Shown here: piece by piece, positions 9,820-20,035 of the stretch
Layout of the letters: every line of letters starts with the position of its first letter
Numbering within the stretch: position 1 is the first letter of the stretch
NCBI GenBank assembly: GCA_009602735.1
Contig: WELA01001312.1
Location: 1 to 40,313, forward strand
DNA from: Mesotaenium endlicherianum
Lineage: Eukaryota > Streptophyta > Zygnematophyceae > Zygnematales > Mesotaeniaceae
DNA length: 40,313 bases
Direction: 5' to 3'
Made by a program: the position numbers and the translations under genes
Notes under the pieces: model-generated
The model's input: only the letters and a program-made list of their open reading frames with translations
Databases searched by the model: none
Told to the model about the DNA's origin: nothing

Positions 9820-10742
9820 ATGGTAAGGACAAGGTCGTAAACTAGCACCTCCCAAGAGATGGAGAACCAGGATAACGAGAATGTCAAAAATCAGGCGGAA
9901 AGCCATGTAGCGGAAACCCGTATCTATTCTGAAGCAGTGGCAGATACTGCAGCTAGAGAAGCTGCAGATGAGGCAGCTCCTATTGCCGCAGTCGCAGCAC
10001 AGCAAGCTGAGGAGGAGAGAGCCAGATTAGAAGCTGAACAATTAGCAAAAGCCGTAGAAGATACAGAAAGGAGGGAAGAACAGCCAACTGACGAGCGCAC
10101 TGTCGAAGAACTTATGGCATCAAGGGCCAATGTTCTGAACCCACCTCCTGCTGTACAACTCAATGTATCCCTAGGTCAAATTTGTGACCGGCTGAATGCG
10201 GCAAGAATTGCTGCTGCAGGAGCGAGAGGGACTGTTGAGGACACTACTCAGCGAGTAGATGCCACTGCTGCTGCTGCATTTGCTAGACTATCAGACTTGC
10301 TAGAACGGTATAGGATAGCATACTTCAGGTATGGCTTGAAATCCGAAGACTCTGGTCATTTTGCTGAGAAGAAGTATGAGAAATTGCTGACTTGATCCAG
10401 GATGCTGATGCCTGGGATCAGCAGCAGTTCAATGACAAGCGCCAGAGTAATGCTTTGGTGTCTAAGGTCGTCAAGAAGCCCCACGGTTCCTACAATGCAA
10501 TTGAAGGAGACCAGGCTGAGGATGATGAGGGTGATGAGTACGAGTATGAGTATAATGCTATACAGTTCAGAGGAAGAGGTGGTCACTCTCGAGGTGGCTA
10601 TGGAAGAGGTGGTGGTAGGACTAAGCCGGGACACGCCTCAGCAATGTCTGTTTGCTTCCATTGCCAGCAATTGGGCCACTTCAGAGAGCAGTGTCCAATC
10701 AAGCACCTTCCAAAGGTCAAGAGAAAGGACCAGCCTTTATAA
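9820..10742 (+). pseudogene. gag of element A, disrupted
   Basis: The homologous ATG at 9820-9822 meets a TAA at codon 7 (9838-9840), where A' has a Gln codon. The frame then runs openly through the Ala/Glu-rich region from 9859. After AAAFARL it jumps to DLLERYRIAYFRYGLKS, so about 540 bases that hold the gag core in A' are deleted. A small indel near 10386 shifts the frame again. The rest (10392-10742) has an acidic stretch, RGRGGHSRGGYGRGGGR and a CCHC zinc knuckle, CFHCQQLGHFREQC, that binds RNA in active gag proteins. The product cannot be a working capsid. Confidence 0.88.
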
Positions 10743-10810
10743 GACAGCAACAATAAGTAATCCAGTCTACTGACTGTGAGGATGCTAGAGATAGTGAGTC
10801 GTCACTAGCT

Positions 10811-11494
10811 GCCCTCGTAGCAGGTATTATGGGTCCTGCTGAACTGGATTTATTATGTATGCGCGACAACCAGATAAAGGAGACCATCACCAATATAGAT
10901 CCTCAATGAGTGCACACTCTGGGTGATCTTGTTCCACCAGATGTCCAACATTTCTTTGCTAAATCAGGAGAACAATGCGAAAGTCAGGAAAAGACAGTTC
11001 CCCCTATCAGACTGCATTGCATGATTGCAGGTAGGATGGTGAGGGCATTTGTTGACGGAGGGACGTCACATACTTTTATCTACAAGGACTTAGGTAAGCG
11101 GCTAAGGCTGCCTACTGTCACCCAAGGGAATAGAAAAATATTCCTTGGAGATGCCCTCGTGGTTGGTATTATGAGTCCTGCTAAACTGGATTCACTATGC
11201 ATGCCTGACAACCAGGTAAAGGCGACCATCAGCAATATAGATCTCCAAAGAGTGCACACTTTGGATGATCTTGTTCCACCTAATGTCCAACATTTCTTTG
11301 CTAAGTCAAAAGAACAATGCAAAAGTCAGGAAAAGACAGTCCCCCCTATCCTACTGCATTGCATGATTGCAGGTACGAAGGTGAGGGCATTTGTTGACGG
11401 AGGGGCGTCACATACTTTTATCTACAAGGACTTAGGTAAGCGGCTAAGGCTGCCTACTGTCACCCAAGGGAATAGAAAAATATTCCTTGGAGAT
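10811..11494 (+). repeat. Tandem duplication in the protease region (2 x 342 bp)
   Basis: The unit starting GCCCTCGT at 10811 repeats from 11153 with a few differences. The 342-bp unit is 114 codons, so the frame is kept, and each unit encodes the protease active-site loop ([10 protein letters not shown] in the first, [10 protein letters not shown] in the second) and the following [13 protein letters not shown]. Only the second unit runs on into the rest of the protease. A' has one unit, so the duplication is specific to this copy. Confidence 0.9.
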
Positions 11495-14357
11495 GCCTCA
11501 AGTATCACGGGAGGAGTTATAACCAAGCCTATTGAGGTCCAACTAGGTTTTGGCATTGCAGTTCTAACCGAAACGCTTACATTTGAGGTACTCAACACTG
11601 GCTTTTATGATTTCGTGCTAGGCAGGTCCTGGCTTAACAGACATCAAGCTGAAGTGTGTTGGAGCAGAGGTACAGTTAAAGGTAGAGGAGCCAGTGATGG
11701 GCAGACTGACTTGGCACCCACCAGTGCTCTTCCTCTTGTCCTGTGTGGATGGCAAATGAAGGAAAAGAAGAGGCTTCCAAAAGGATGCAAGTTGCTGAAT
11801 GCAATGGAGTTCGTCAAAAGCTGGAACCAGAAGGAAGACAGAATGTTCTGTCTGCTGCTAAGAGAGGTACCTCCTCAACCTGAAGAAGTGGTTGAGAAAA
11901 AGGTAAGCCCTCCGGAGCACCCTACTGCTGCAAAAATTGTTGCTCAGTACACTGATGTATTTAATATGCCTCCAGGACTACCCCCTAAGAGGGAAGTAGA
12001 TCATAGGATTGATCTATTACCTGGGAGTCAGCCACCTTGGCAACGCACGTATGGCTTGTCTTATGTGGAGAGCGAGGAGTTGAAAACACAGATTGCAGAG
12101 CTTGAGAAAAATGGACATATTTCTCCCAGTAAATCACCGTACGGCGCACCCATTTTATTTGTTAAGATAAAGGATGACAGTATGCGGATGTGTGTGGATT
12201 ACAGAGCCCTGAACAGAATCACAGTAAAGAACAAGTATGCTTTACCCAGAATCGAGGACTTGCTTGATACCCTGTCTGGTGCTAAGGTGTTCAGTAAGAT
12301 AGATCTCAAGAGTGGGTATCATCAAATCAGAATTGCTGAGGGGGATGAACACAAGACTGCCTTCCGCACACGTTATGGACACTATGAGTTCAACGTGATG
12401 CCATTTGGACTGACTAATGCTCCTGCTACCTTTATGGGTGCTATGAATGACATTTTCAGACCTTATTTGGATAAGTTTGTGCAAGTTTTCCTGGATGATA
12501 TTTTAATTTTCTCTAAAGATGAAGCTCAGCACACTGAACACTTAAAGACAGTCCTGGACACTCTGCGGAAAAATCACTTGTATGCTAAAATGAGCAAGTG
12601 TGATTTCTTTAAGGAAAGTATTGAATTCCTAGGCCACGTTGTCAGTAAAGAGGGCATCAGTGTGGATCCTAAGAAAGTCCAGACCATAAGGGACTGGCCA
12701 GTACCACAGTCTGTCTCTGAAGTTAGATCCTTCCTCGGGTTGGCTAACTACTATAGGAGATTTATTGAGAATTATTCTTCAAAGGCCAGTAAACTGACTG
12801 ACCTTACTAAGAAAGACATCGGGTATGTGTGGGGGGAAGAGCAGCAGGCTGCCTTCCAGACCCTTAAAGATGCCCTTTGTTCTGCCCCAGTGCTAGCCGT
12901 GTATGACCCCAGCAAACCGGTGCAGGTGGTTACTGATGCCTCTGTCTTTGCCATGGGTGCTATTTTGTTGCAGCCTGCTGACAAGACCACAAAGGATGGT
13001 AAGGTACGGCAGGAGTGGCACCCTGTGTTGTATGAGTCTATGAAATTTAATCCAGCGGAGATTAATTACTCAGTGCATGATAAAGAGCTGCTAGCTATTA
13101 TTCATATATTCAAACAGTGGAGAGCATACTTAAATGGTAAAGCTTTTAAGGTGATTACAGATCATCTAGCTCTGACTCACTTTCAGAAGAAGTCCAAGCT
13201 GTCGAGGAGGGAGAACCGCTGGAGCCAGATGCTGGAGCAGTTCCAAGTCCAGATCGACTACAAACCAGGGAAGTTGAATCCGACTGATGCACTCTCTAGA
13301 AGACCTCACTTGCAAGAAAGGAACTTTAGTCAGCATGCTGTAGATAAAGTCCTGTGTGCACTCACTTCACTAAAGGTGAAAAAGTCCTTCCTTGAACAAC
13401 TTAGGAAAGCCTACCTTTCTGACCCAACATTTGAGCCCAGCCCCACTACTGGTATGTGTCGTGCTACCGCACTCGGGTATAAGCTTAAGGGAGGGGTCTG
13501 GGTGACTGAAACCACTTTAGGCAGGCTGAAGCTGGTCATTCCTAATAACTTGGAAATAAGGTCTATCTTACTGAGTCAAGCGCATGACAGCCTCCTGGGT
13601 GGACATTTGGGGCAGGCCAAAACTGTTGGCAAACTGGCAAAACATTATCATTGGGAGGGGTTACCCCGGGAGGTCTTGAAATATGTCAAGTCCTGTGACC
13701 AGTGTCAGAGAAATAAGTCTCGGCACACACCACCCGGAGGTCTCTTGCAACCGCTACCCATCCCAGCGGGACGCTGGGAAACTATATCCATGGACTGGGT
13801 GGTCTCACTACCAAGAACTGCCAACGGGCATGATTCAATACTGGTAGTCGTGGATAAACTGACAAAAATGGTCATTTTTATCCCCACAACTGTCAAAGTG
13901 ACTGCACTCGAAACAGCGAGACAGTTTTACAACCATGTAGTATGCCAACATGGGCTCCCTTCTAATATCATCTCAGACAGAGACTCGAAATTCACCTCTA
14001 AGTTCTGGAGAGCTTTAATGGGGTTAATGGGAGTTAAACAAATGCTCAGCACAGCAAACCACCCTCAGACTGATGGGCGGACTGAAAGAACTAACCGAGT
14101 TCTGCAGGAGGTGCTGAGAGCATATATTAACCAAAAACAAGATAATTGGGATGACCTGTTGCCTCAAATTCAGTTTGCGGTCAACAGTGCGGTGCACGCG
14201 TCAACGGGCAAAACTCCTTTTGAACTCAGCCTGGGTAGAGTCCCTAAGTCTCCTCTAGATGTGCTAGGGGAATCTTTAACTCACCCTGAAGGGATTGACA
14301 ACCCGGTCTCCCTCCAGTTAACTCAGGAGTTTGCTGACACCCTGTCAGAAGTCCAAC
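10910..14357 (+). pseudogene. pol: pol of element A: protease, RT, RNase H, integrase
   Basis: One open frame follows a TGA at 10907. It holds a truncated extra protease half, then the protease (active-site loop near 11395, LGRSWLNRH near 11625), RT ([34 protein letters not shown], catalytic FLDD near 12490), RNase H ([30 protein letters not shown]), the integrase zinc domain ([11 protein letters not shown] ... CDQCQRNK) and the DDE core ([30 protein letters not shown]). All catalytic residues of RT and integrase look intact. The listed start is a frame limit, not an ATG; gag and pol lie in different reading frames, but gag damage hides how they were joined. I call it a pseudogene because of the duplication and the break at 14360. 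Confidence 0.9.
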
Positions 14358-14887
14358 GANAACCTACACAAAGCCCAAGAAAACCAACAAAAATACGCTA
14401 ATCAACACCGTCGGGAGCTGACATTTTCTAAGGGCGATTTAGTCAAACTGCATTCTCAGCACCTGTACCTCCCTGGTGTGGTCAAGAAAAAGCTTGGCCC
14501 TGTCTGGGTCGGTCCATATTCGGTGGTCCGTCGTGTCGGTCAGAATGCTTACAAACTGAACATGTCAGCTGAATACAAGGGGCACCCGGTCTTTAATGTC
14601 TCCTTCCTGGAACCATACATCAAAGGTGATACACTGTTCACAGGTCGGTTACCTGTCCAACCGGGACCGGTCCCCGCTGTCCAGGACGGCGACCCTGAGG
14701 AATATGAGGTCGGTGAGATTTTAGACGCTCGCTCGGTCCGTCGATCGTCTAAATATGTCTGAAGCACCTCATCCGATGGAAGGGTTACGATGCCTCTGGG
14801 GACACTTGGGAATTTAAAGACCAGCTGACCAATGCCAAAGGGGCGTTGAAACGGTTCCACCTTCGGGCGGCTGGGGCACCGCCCTAA
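14358..14887 (+). pseudogene. Integrase tail and chromodomain of element A
   Basis: After the unknown base at 14360 the protein continues in another frame: NLHKAQENQQKYANQHRR, the KGDLVKLHS and LGPVWVGPYSV region (GPY/F-type integrase tail), NVSFLEPYIKGD, then YEVGEILDARSVRRSSKYV. A missing base at about 14759, relative to A', puts a TGA in frame. The chromodomain core RWKGYDASGDTWE continues in the next frame to a stop at 14885-14887. The break at 14360 may be only a sequencing fault; the one at 14759 looks real. Chromodomains target integration to marked chromatin in this family. Confidence 0.85.
14360..14360. other. Ambiguous base (N) at a pol frame change
   Basis: The only N noticed in the window sits exactly where the pol frame shifts. 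An uncertain base call or a missing neighbour would explain the frameshift without a real mutation. Confidence 0.95.
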
Positions 14888-15204
14888 CTGTCCCTTCAGT
14901 AGACATGGGAAGATGCCCGGAGGTCCTGTCTCCATATAAGTTGGAGGGGGATGTGACAGTTAGTGACAGTTGTGACAGGCAGCCCACCTTTAAATTTAAG
15001 TTGGAGGGAGTGGTAGTCTCTGATCACCATATTACACACTCAACCTGCGCTCACACTCTCTAACTCAATTTTTCCCTTATATTCACTCACACCAACTATT
15101 CCACTCTAGGAACTCTCCCGATCGCGTCCCTCTTCATCAAGGGCACTCAGTAGCGGCAAAATATCATGACTTCACTAACTGCATTGTGTTTATGATTGAG
15201 CAGG
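14888..15204 (+). other. Spacer between pol and ORF3 with PPT-like motifs
   Basis: Two copies of AAGTTGGAGGG (14938-14948 and 14998-15008) bracket a TGACAGTT repeat (14952-14978); the same 11 bases occur a third time in the polypurine tract at 16924-16934. The rest is pyrimidine-rich (CACACTCAACCTGCGCTCAC) and conserved in A'. TATATTCACTC near 15079 could be a promoter or leader part, but this is a guess. The spacer has no open frame of its own. Confidence 0.65.
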
Positions 15205-16851
15205 ATGACTCAAAAGTCAGAACTCAAGAGGAAGAGAAGAGCGGAAGAGGCACATGTAGAATACTTGCAATTCCGTGGAGACATCGAATCATCTTCCATC
15301 ACCGCTCGGGAATCACAACGACTCCAACAACAACGGGAGGCACAGAAGAAGAAGGAGGAGGAGGAACAGGCCAGACTGAGGCAGGAAGAAATGGACAGAA
15401 AAGCTGCAGAGGAGGCCAAGAAAGTAGAGGAGGAGAGGCAAGCTGAGGAGAAGCGGAAGCAGCAGGCTGAAGAAGAAGAACAGAGGAGAATCAGCAGCTA
15501 CCGCTACACGGTGCTGGGCAAGGGCTTTGATCTACTGGAGGAGGCCTTCAAGTATGCCCAGAGAAGTTGCAGTGAGTCGCAGAAGGAAGGGGAGACATCC
15601 GAAAACTTTGACAAGTATATAGAGGTCGGCACAGGGCTCCTCCTCTACCACGATTACGCCAGGATGGTAGGATATACCATCGGAGAGGCCAAGGCAATGG
15701 CCCAGGTGAATGAAGCAGGAGCTGTCTTGATTCCTGGTATCTGGGGGGCCATTAGGGTCATCAGGATGATCCCCATGGACGCGGACAGCTTCAAGGACTC
15801 AACACCCCATAACAGGTTCAAGGCCATGTACAACGAGGTGGAGAGGAGGAGCTGGGAATTTGTGGCCAGGGAAACCAGTCAGCTGGACTTTGGAGGGCAC
15901 TGGTACCCTTGTACTCTTAAAAGGACAGACCCTGCCTTCTTTCAAAAGCCCACCGATTGGCGGTGGATGACCATCAACATGAGGGACCAGCAGAATGACA
16001 GGGCGACGGATGAGGATTTACTGACAGACCTAAAGGGGAACATAGTATTGCCCCCTCACATTGCGGCTTGGGACCCAAGATTGGATGGAATCAGAGACTG
16101 CATGAGTCAGGAGATGCAGGGGGACAGAAGCAGGGCCCGAGAGTCATTCTCCAAAGGGAGGCACGCTTATGCCAAATGGGCAAGTAAGCAAGGGGAAAAG
16201 GACTTCTATGCGGTCCGGGCTCAGCAGCCCCCACCAGCACCCAAAAGGGGAAGGTCAGTAGGATATTCTTTTTCTCGGGAAGAGCTGGAGCAGTTGACAG
16301 AAGAGACTCCAGACGTCTCAGAGGAACCCGGGGACGGAGAGGAGGAGGATTTGGAGGAAGACGAGGAGGAAGGCGAGGAGGAGGACACTAGCCCCGCCGT
16401 GATCCTGACGCCTGCCACATCCCCTATAAGGGAGAAGACGGGGTTGGCCATGCAACAACTCGCTGAAGAGGAGGATATCACTTGGCTGGGGACTGCCAGA
16501 GGACAGACCCTATCTCCGGGCAAGGAGACCCAGTCAGACAGAGCAAACAGGAGGGCTGCTCGGGAGATAGCCAGAGGCCTGCCAGCATCTCCCTCGCAGA
16601 AAGGGCATGTACCCTTGGCTCATGTCATGCAACATCCTTCTGGGATGCCGGTATACGTACCTGTCAGTTTGAGGGCTGCCCAGGAGAAGGCTGCCTCCCT
16701 CCAGACTGTGCAGGAGGAAACAGCCCAGTTACTGCGTTCTCCGCGGGGTCCTTACACGGAACCTCCCTCTCTGACAGGCTTCAGAAGACCCCAAGACAGG
16801 AGGAGGTCTGGCTCCCCTGAGTATAGGGCCTCAGGGACATCTCCCTCCTAA
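15205..16851 (+). CDS. ORF3: extra 548-residue protein between pol and 3' LTR
   Basis: An intact frame from ATG 15205 (context CAGGATGAC) to a TAA. No family is recognised. Residues about 1-95 are a charged E/K/Q/R coiled coil. Residues about 95-330 look globular and helical (GKGFDLLEEAFKYAQRS, VGTGLLLYHDYARMVGYTI, then HWYPCTLKR and DWRWMTINM). A Pro/Arg patch (APKRGRS) could be a nuclear signal, followed by a very acidic stretch (residues about 380-400) and a Ser/Pro-rich tail. There is no signal peptide or membrane segment, so it is not an envelope protein. It occupies the env position of a retrovirus-like genome, and a remnant is present in A'. Its frame is better kept than gag, which hints at recent constraint or trans use. 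A structural or RNA-binding accessory role is possible but unproven. Confidence 0.8.
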   Translation: MTQKSELKRKRRAEEAHVEYLQFRGDIESSSITARESQRLQQQREAQKKKEEEEQARLRQEEMDRKAAEEAKKVEEERQAEEKRKQQAEEEEQRRISSYRYTVLGKGFDLLEEAFKYAQRSCSESQKEGETSENFDKYIEVGTGLLLYHDYARMVGYTIGEAKAMAQVNEAGAVLIPGIWGAIRVIRMIPMDADSFKDSTPHNRFKAMYNEVERRSWEFVARETSQLDFGGHWYPCTLKRTDPAFFQKPTDWRWMTINMRDQQNDRATDEDLLTDLKGNIVLPPHIAAWDPRLDGIRDCMSQEMQGDRSRARESFSKGRHAYAKWASKQGEKDFYAVRAQQPPPAPKRGRSVGYSFSREELEQLTEETPDVSEEPGDGEEEDLEEDEEEGEEEDTSPAVILTPATSPIREKTGLAMQQLAEEEDITWLGTARGQTLSPGKETQSDRANRRAAREIARGLPASPSQKGHVPLAHVMQHPSGMPVYVPVSLRAAQEKAASLQTVQEETAQLLRSPRGPYTEPPSLTGFRRPQDRRRSGSPEYRASGTSPS

Positions 16852-16923
16852 TGGCAGCAGGCTGGGGACGGAAGGGACAGCACGCTGTTATTAGTGTTAG
16901 TGTTGTCGAGGCGACAACATGAT

Positions 16924-16936
16924 AAGTTGGAGGGAT
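16924..16936 (+). promoter_or_regulatory. Polypurine tract before the 3' LTR of element A
   Basis: AAGTTGGAGGGAT directly precedes the TGTAAT start of the 3' LTR. A purine run at this place primes plus-strand DNA synthesis in LTR elements. The same core occurs twice upstream of ORF3. Confidence 0.75.
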
Positions 16937-17392
16937 TGTAATTAATCAGTATATTGGTTGACATAATATTCATTTAAATAATATAGTTAAATAAGTTCAG
17001 CCTGCTGAACTTTAGTTAATGATCAGTCTGCTGGACTTTATATTTTATATCAGTTTCATGACCCATCCCGAAGTAGCAGGCTGAGGTCACCTTAAGTCAG
17101 CTTGCTGACACATTCTTTGACAGCCAGCTGACTTCCGTACTCATTAGCAGCGAACTGCATCTGAGTGCGGTATGCTAGATGAATGGCCCTATGATGGTGC
17201 CATCGCACTGGCTGTTGAACAGTAAACTCATTCCATGTACATATGCTAGGCATTGCTCTCGAGTTCGGTATTCGGAAACGAGGTCAACTCTCTGGTACAG
17301 CTTACTGAGAGAGATCTGAATCCAAGGCGAGAAGCCATTGATACGCACCGTCTTTCAACCTTGCTTATGTATGAGTTTACTGATTGCATTAT
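16937..17392 (+). repeat. 3' LTR of element A, truncated
   Basis: Begins TGTAATTAATCAG and follows the 5' LTR up to GATTGCATTATTG, then stops; about the last 160 bases of the LTR are missing. The hairpin AAGTTCAG-CCTG-CTGAACTT lies at 16993-17012. At the break the sequence runs straight into the 3' end of an LTR in the opposite orientation. Confidence 0.88.
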
Positions 17393-18083
17393 TGAAATGA
17401 ATCGACATACCAAAATAAGCGATTGACAATTAATAAAGATCTTTATATCAGCAAGTAATCTTTATGGTATTTTTCGTTAACTGGTTTAACGGCAAAGGAC
17501 TACACACTAGCAGTGAACAATACTCGTCAGTCAAATGCGAGTAAACTAGCGTCAATAATGCAAATCAGTAAACTCATACATAAGCAAGGTTAGAAGACAG
17601 TGCGTATCAATGGCTTCTCGCCTTGGATTCAGATCTCTCTCAGTGAGCTGTACAAGAGAGTTGGCCTCGTTTCCGAATACCGAACTCGAGAGCAATGCCT
17701 AGCATATGTACATGGAATGAGTTTACTGTTCAACGGTCAGTGCGATGGCACCGCCTACCCGGGACTTAACGACGTTGGTAGGACCTCGGTTAACCAAATC
17801 CACCGCCATCTCCCATCATCCCGAATTGCCATCCATCATAGGGATGTCATCTGGCCATTCATCTAGCATACCACATTCATCGAGGCAGTTCGCTGCTACC
17901 GAGTACGGAAGTCAGTTGGCTGTCAAAGAATGTGTCAGCAAGCTGACTTCAGTTGGCTTCAGCCTGTTGCTTCCGGCTGAGTCCTTAAACTGATGATCAT
18001 ATAAAGTTCAGCAGACTCAATACTACATAAAGTTCAGTAGGCTGAACTTAATTAAGTATTATTATCAAGTGCATGTCATTACA
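17393..18083 (-). repeat. Inverted LTR of the A family
   Basis: A complete 691-bp LTR on the minus strand, TGTAATGACATGC to ATTTCA. No PBS or gag follows on its 3' side; instead the truncated 3' LTR of element A begins, tail to tail. On its other side element B gag resumes at 18084. The hairpin AAGTTCAG-TAGG-CTGAACTT lies at 18030-18049. It differs from the A LTRs at many sites, so it is not a fresh copy of the neighbour. Confidence 0.85.
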
Positions 18084-19309
18084 GGTGTGGCCTGACTTCA
18101 CGATCTGTTTCCTTGCCCAAGCAGAACAGAAACTTGTCAGCCACTATTCTGGGCTCGTATATTTTTGCCTTTTTGGCGAGGTCTATCGATAACCTCAATG
18201 ACTGTCTCGTTCTTTTGACGGACAAAATGCACATAACGGTGCTCCTTAAGACTGCGATCCTCTGGGAATTGTGCTTCAAGCAACTAAAAGGAACGACGCA
18301 GGCAACGCTCGAAGTCTAGCTGGTCATTCCCCGCCTCCATATCCTTACGACGGCTAGCCAAGGCTTGCGCATGGCTTGTCTCTGTCGTGGCGCTATCGCC
18401 TCGCTGATCGTTAAGAGGTGCAGCTCTGCCCGTTACTTGTTCCTGAGCATTAGCAATCTTTTCAGACGATTATGCACACACCTTTCGCAACTCTGCGACA
18501 AAGCCGGCATCATCAATCTGAGTAGCAGCCCTTTGCTGGCCCTCAGTGAGTTGCCTCATGGCCTCTGTTAATTCTTGTGTTAGTGCATCTAAGTCTATGC
18601 TCTCAATAGGTGCAGTTCTCACTGCTCTTCCTGAAGATGAAGCAAGCATTTGGACTTTCGCAGCCTCTTTCTGGATTTTCAAATCCCTTGCTCTTTTTTG
18701 CTCTCCAAATGCCCATTCCTGGGTGAGATCCTCATCCTTCCGGAATTGGCGATATATCAACAAGGCATCCTTATCCAAGTATCGAACCAAGCCTATAAAT
18801 GCGACAGATTGCGTACAAGAAGAATCTTCCGAATCTTCTCAAAGAATTCTGCCCCATAGATCTCCTCAAACTCTTCGAAATTGAGACCGTTTCTGCTGGT
18901 TCGTCCGCTAAATTACTTTGCACTTAGGATTTTCATCCCGATCATCACCGGCCATTTCCAATGATGACCAGGACTCACCGACTTTACCCCACATGTCTTG
19001 CTCTCTGCCCGAATCAAGTGCAAAGGCTCGTGTGTTATTCGGGTTCTCACCGCTTGCGGAGATATGACGAGACTCGTCTCTCGACGGTTGCTCACTCCAC
19101 CGATTGTCAGTATGCTCAGACATCTCACTTCCTGGTGGACTCTGGCTAGAGTCAGAACCTTCTGCTGTCTCCACAGAGTGGTAGAGTCTTCCACTCCTCA
19201 ATTGCATATACAGTTGAATTTCACCGGGTCCCCTTCCATGTTGAACACCGGCAGCCTTCACAGGCCTCATTTCCCAACTGGCCTGGGAATTCTTATTCAC
19301 CTGAAGCAA
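18084..19309 (-). pseudogene. gag of element B, broken
   Basis: The N-terminal frame (18908-19309) holds MQLRSGRLYHS, an opening seen in many gypsy gag proteins, then a Ser/Glu-rich region. The middle frame (18470-18790) has YLDKDALLIYRQFRKDED and a Gln-rich helix region. The end (18084-18279) has VADKFLFCLGKETDREVRPHL, which fits the conserved end of the gag core. The frames are joined through stops and indels. The gene is cut at 18084 by the inverted LTR. Assignment as gag rests on position, composition and the LRSGR and VRPHL motifs, not on a full domain match. Confidence 0.6.
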
Positions 19310-20035
19310 TCAACCAAGTTCTCAGAAGTAGGACAGATGCGTTTATTCTGCAGTTCTCTACTTTCTACCAGCGAGATCCCTTCTTGGGAATTGCTGAGGT
19401 CTAACCTTTTTATAATACACTGAGAAGAAATTTTCCACCGTCGGCAGAAGCGTGGCGTCTCGGCTCTTCTGTGGCCTTAGAAATTCCTTCTTCTTCGCGC
19501 TCCTTCTTCTCCTTTCCTTCTGTACCCGTGCTCCTTCAGCTTCTTTGACAACGATGCGAGCAAGAATGAGGCGGCTTCAGGCAGTCCTCGTGCCTTTTGC
19601 AGGCACCACACATTATCCTCTCTCGAGAATGCAAGTGCTTACTCGCAGCGCTTAGCTTGCATGCCGCCCTTACCTAGGAGCCCTCAAACAGCTTAGAAGT
19701 TGTCATTCAGCATGCAAGCATGCCTTGGAATTGTTGCGCGTGACTGCTTAGCCTTTCTGCTGACAATTACGCCTATGTGGCTGGTTGGCAACGTTTGAGA
19801 TGAACGCTTTCGCCGTGATTAGTCACTCGAGGGTCTTGGCCGAGGTGGCGCACAACGCCTCTGCAACATCCCTGCTGTACTTGGCTTAGATAGCCGATTG
19901 ATCAGTACCTTACTTGGCACTTGTTGGGCTGGCTCATTGCTGGTTCCAGGCCCCTAGCCTTTTGGCTGACTACTCCGTCCAAATCCCCATCCATCCCTAG
20001 GTGTGGGGTTTGACGTGTCGTGACCACTTTGACAG
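19310..20035. other. Non-coding leader of element B
   Basis: Lies between gag and the terminal repeat copy on the upstream side of minus-strand element B, so it should hold the leader and the end of the 5' LTR. No tRNA-like primer site was found. I see no gene. Confidence 0.4.

Larger units (their letters stand above)
9163..17392 (+). mobile_element. Element A: chromovirus with an extra 3' ORF
   Basis: The order on the plus strand is 5' LTR (9163-9785), PBS, gag, protease-RT-RNase H-integrase-chromodomain, spacer, ORF3 (15205-16851), polypurine tract, 3' LTR (16937-17392, cut short). It is the best preserved element here: pol is one long frame apart from an N at 14360. Gag is dead (nonsense codon 7 and an internal deletion), the protease region is duplicated and the chromodomain is frameshifted, so it could move only with help from another copy. 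The left flank is CTTTT; the right flank is lost, so no target-site duplication can be checked. Confidence 0.9.

Noticed and set aside
10742..10910. Programmed gag-pol frameshift or readthrough at the stop before pol
   Set aside because: Gag of this copy is too damaged to tell a programmed site from decay.
15205..16851. ORF3 as an envelope gene
   Set aside because: No signal peptide, membrane segment or glycoprotein-like Cys pattern.
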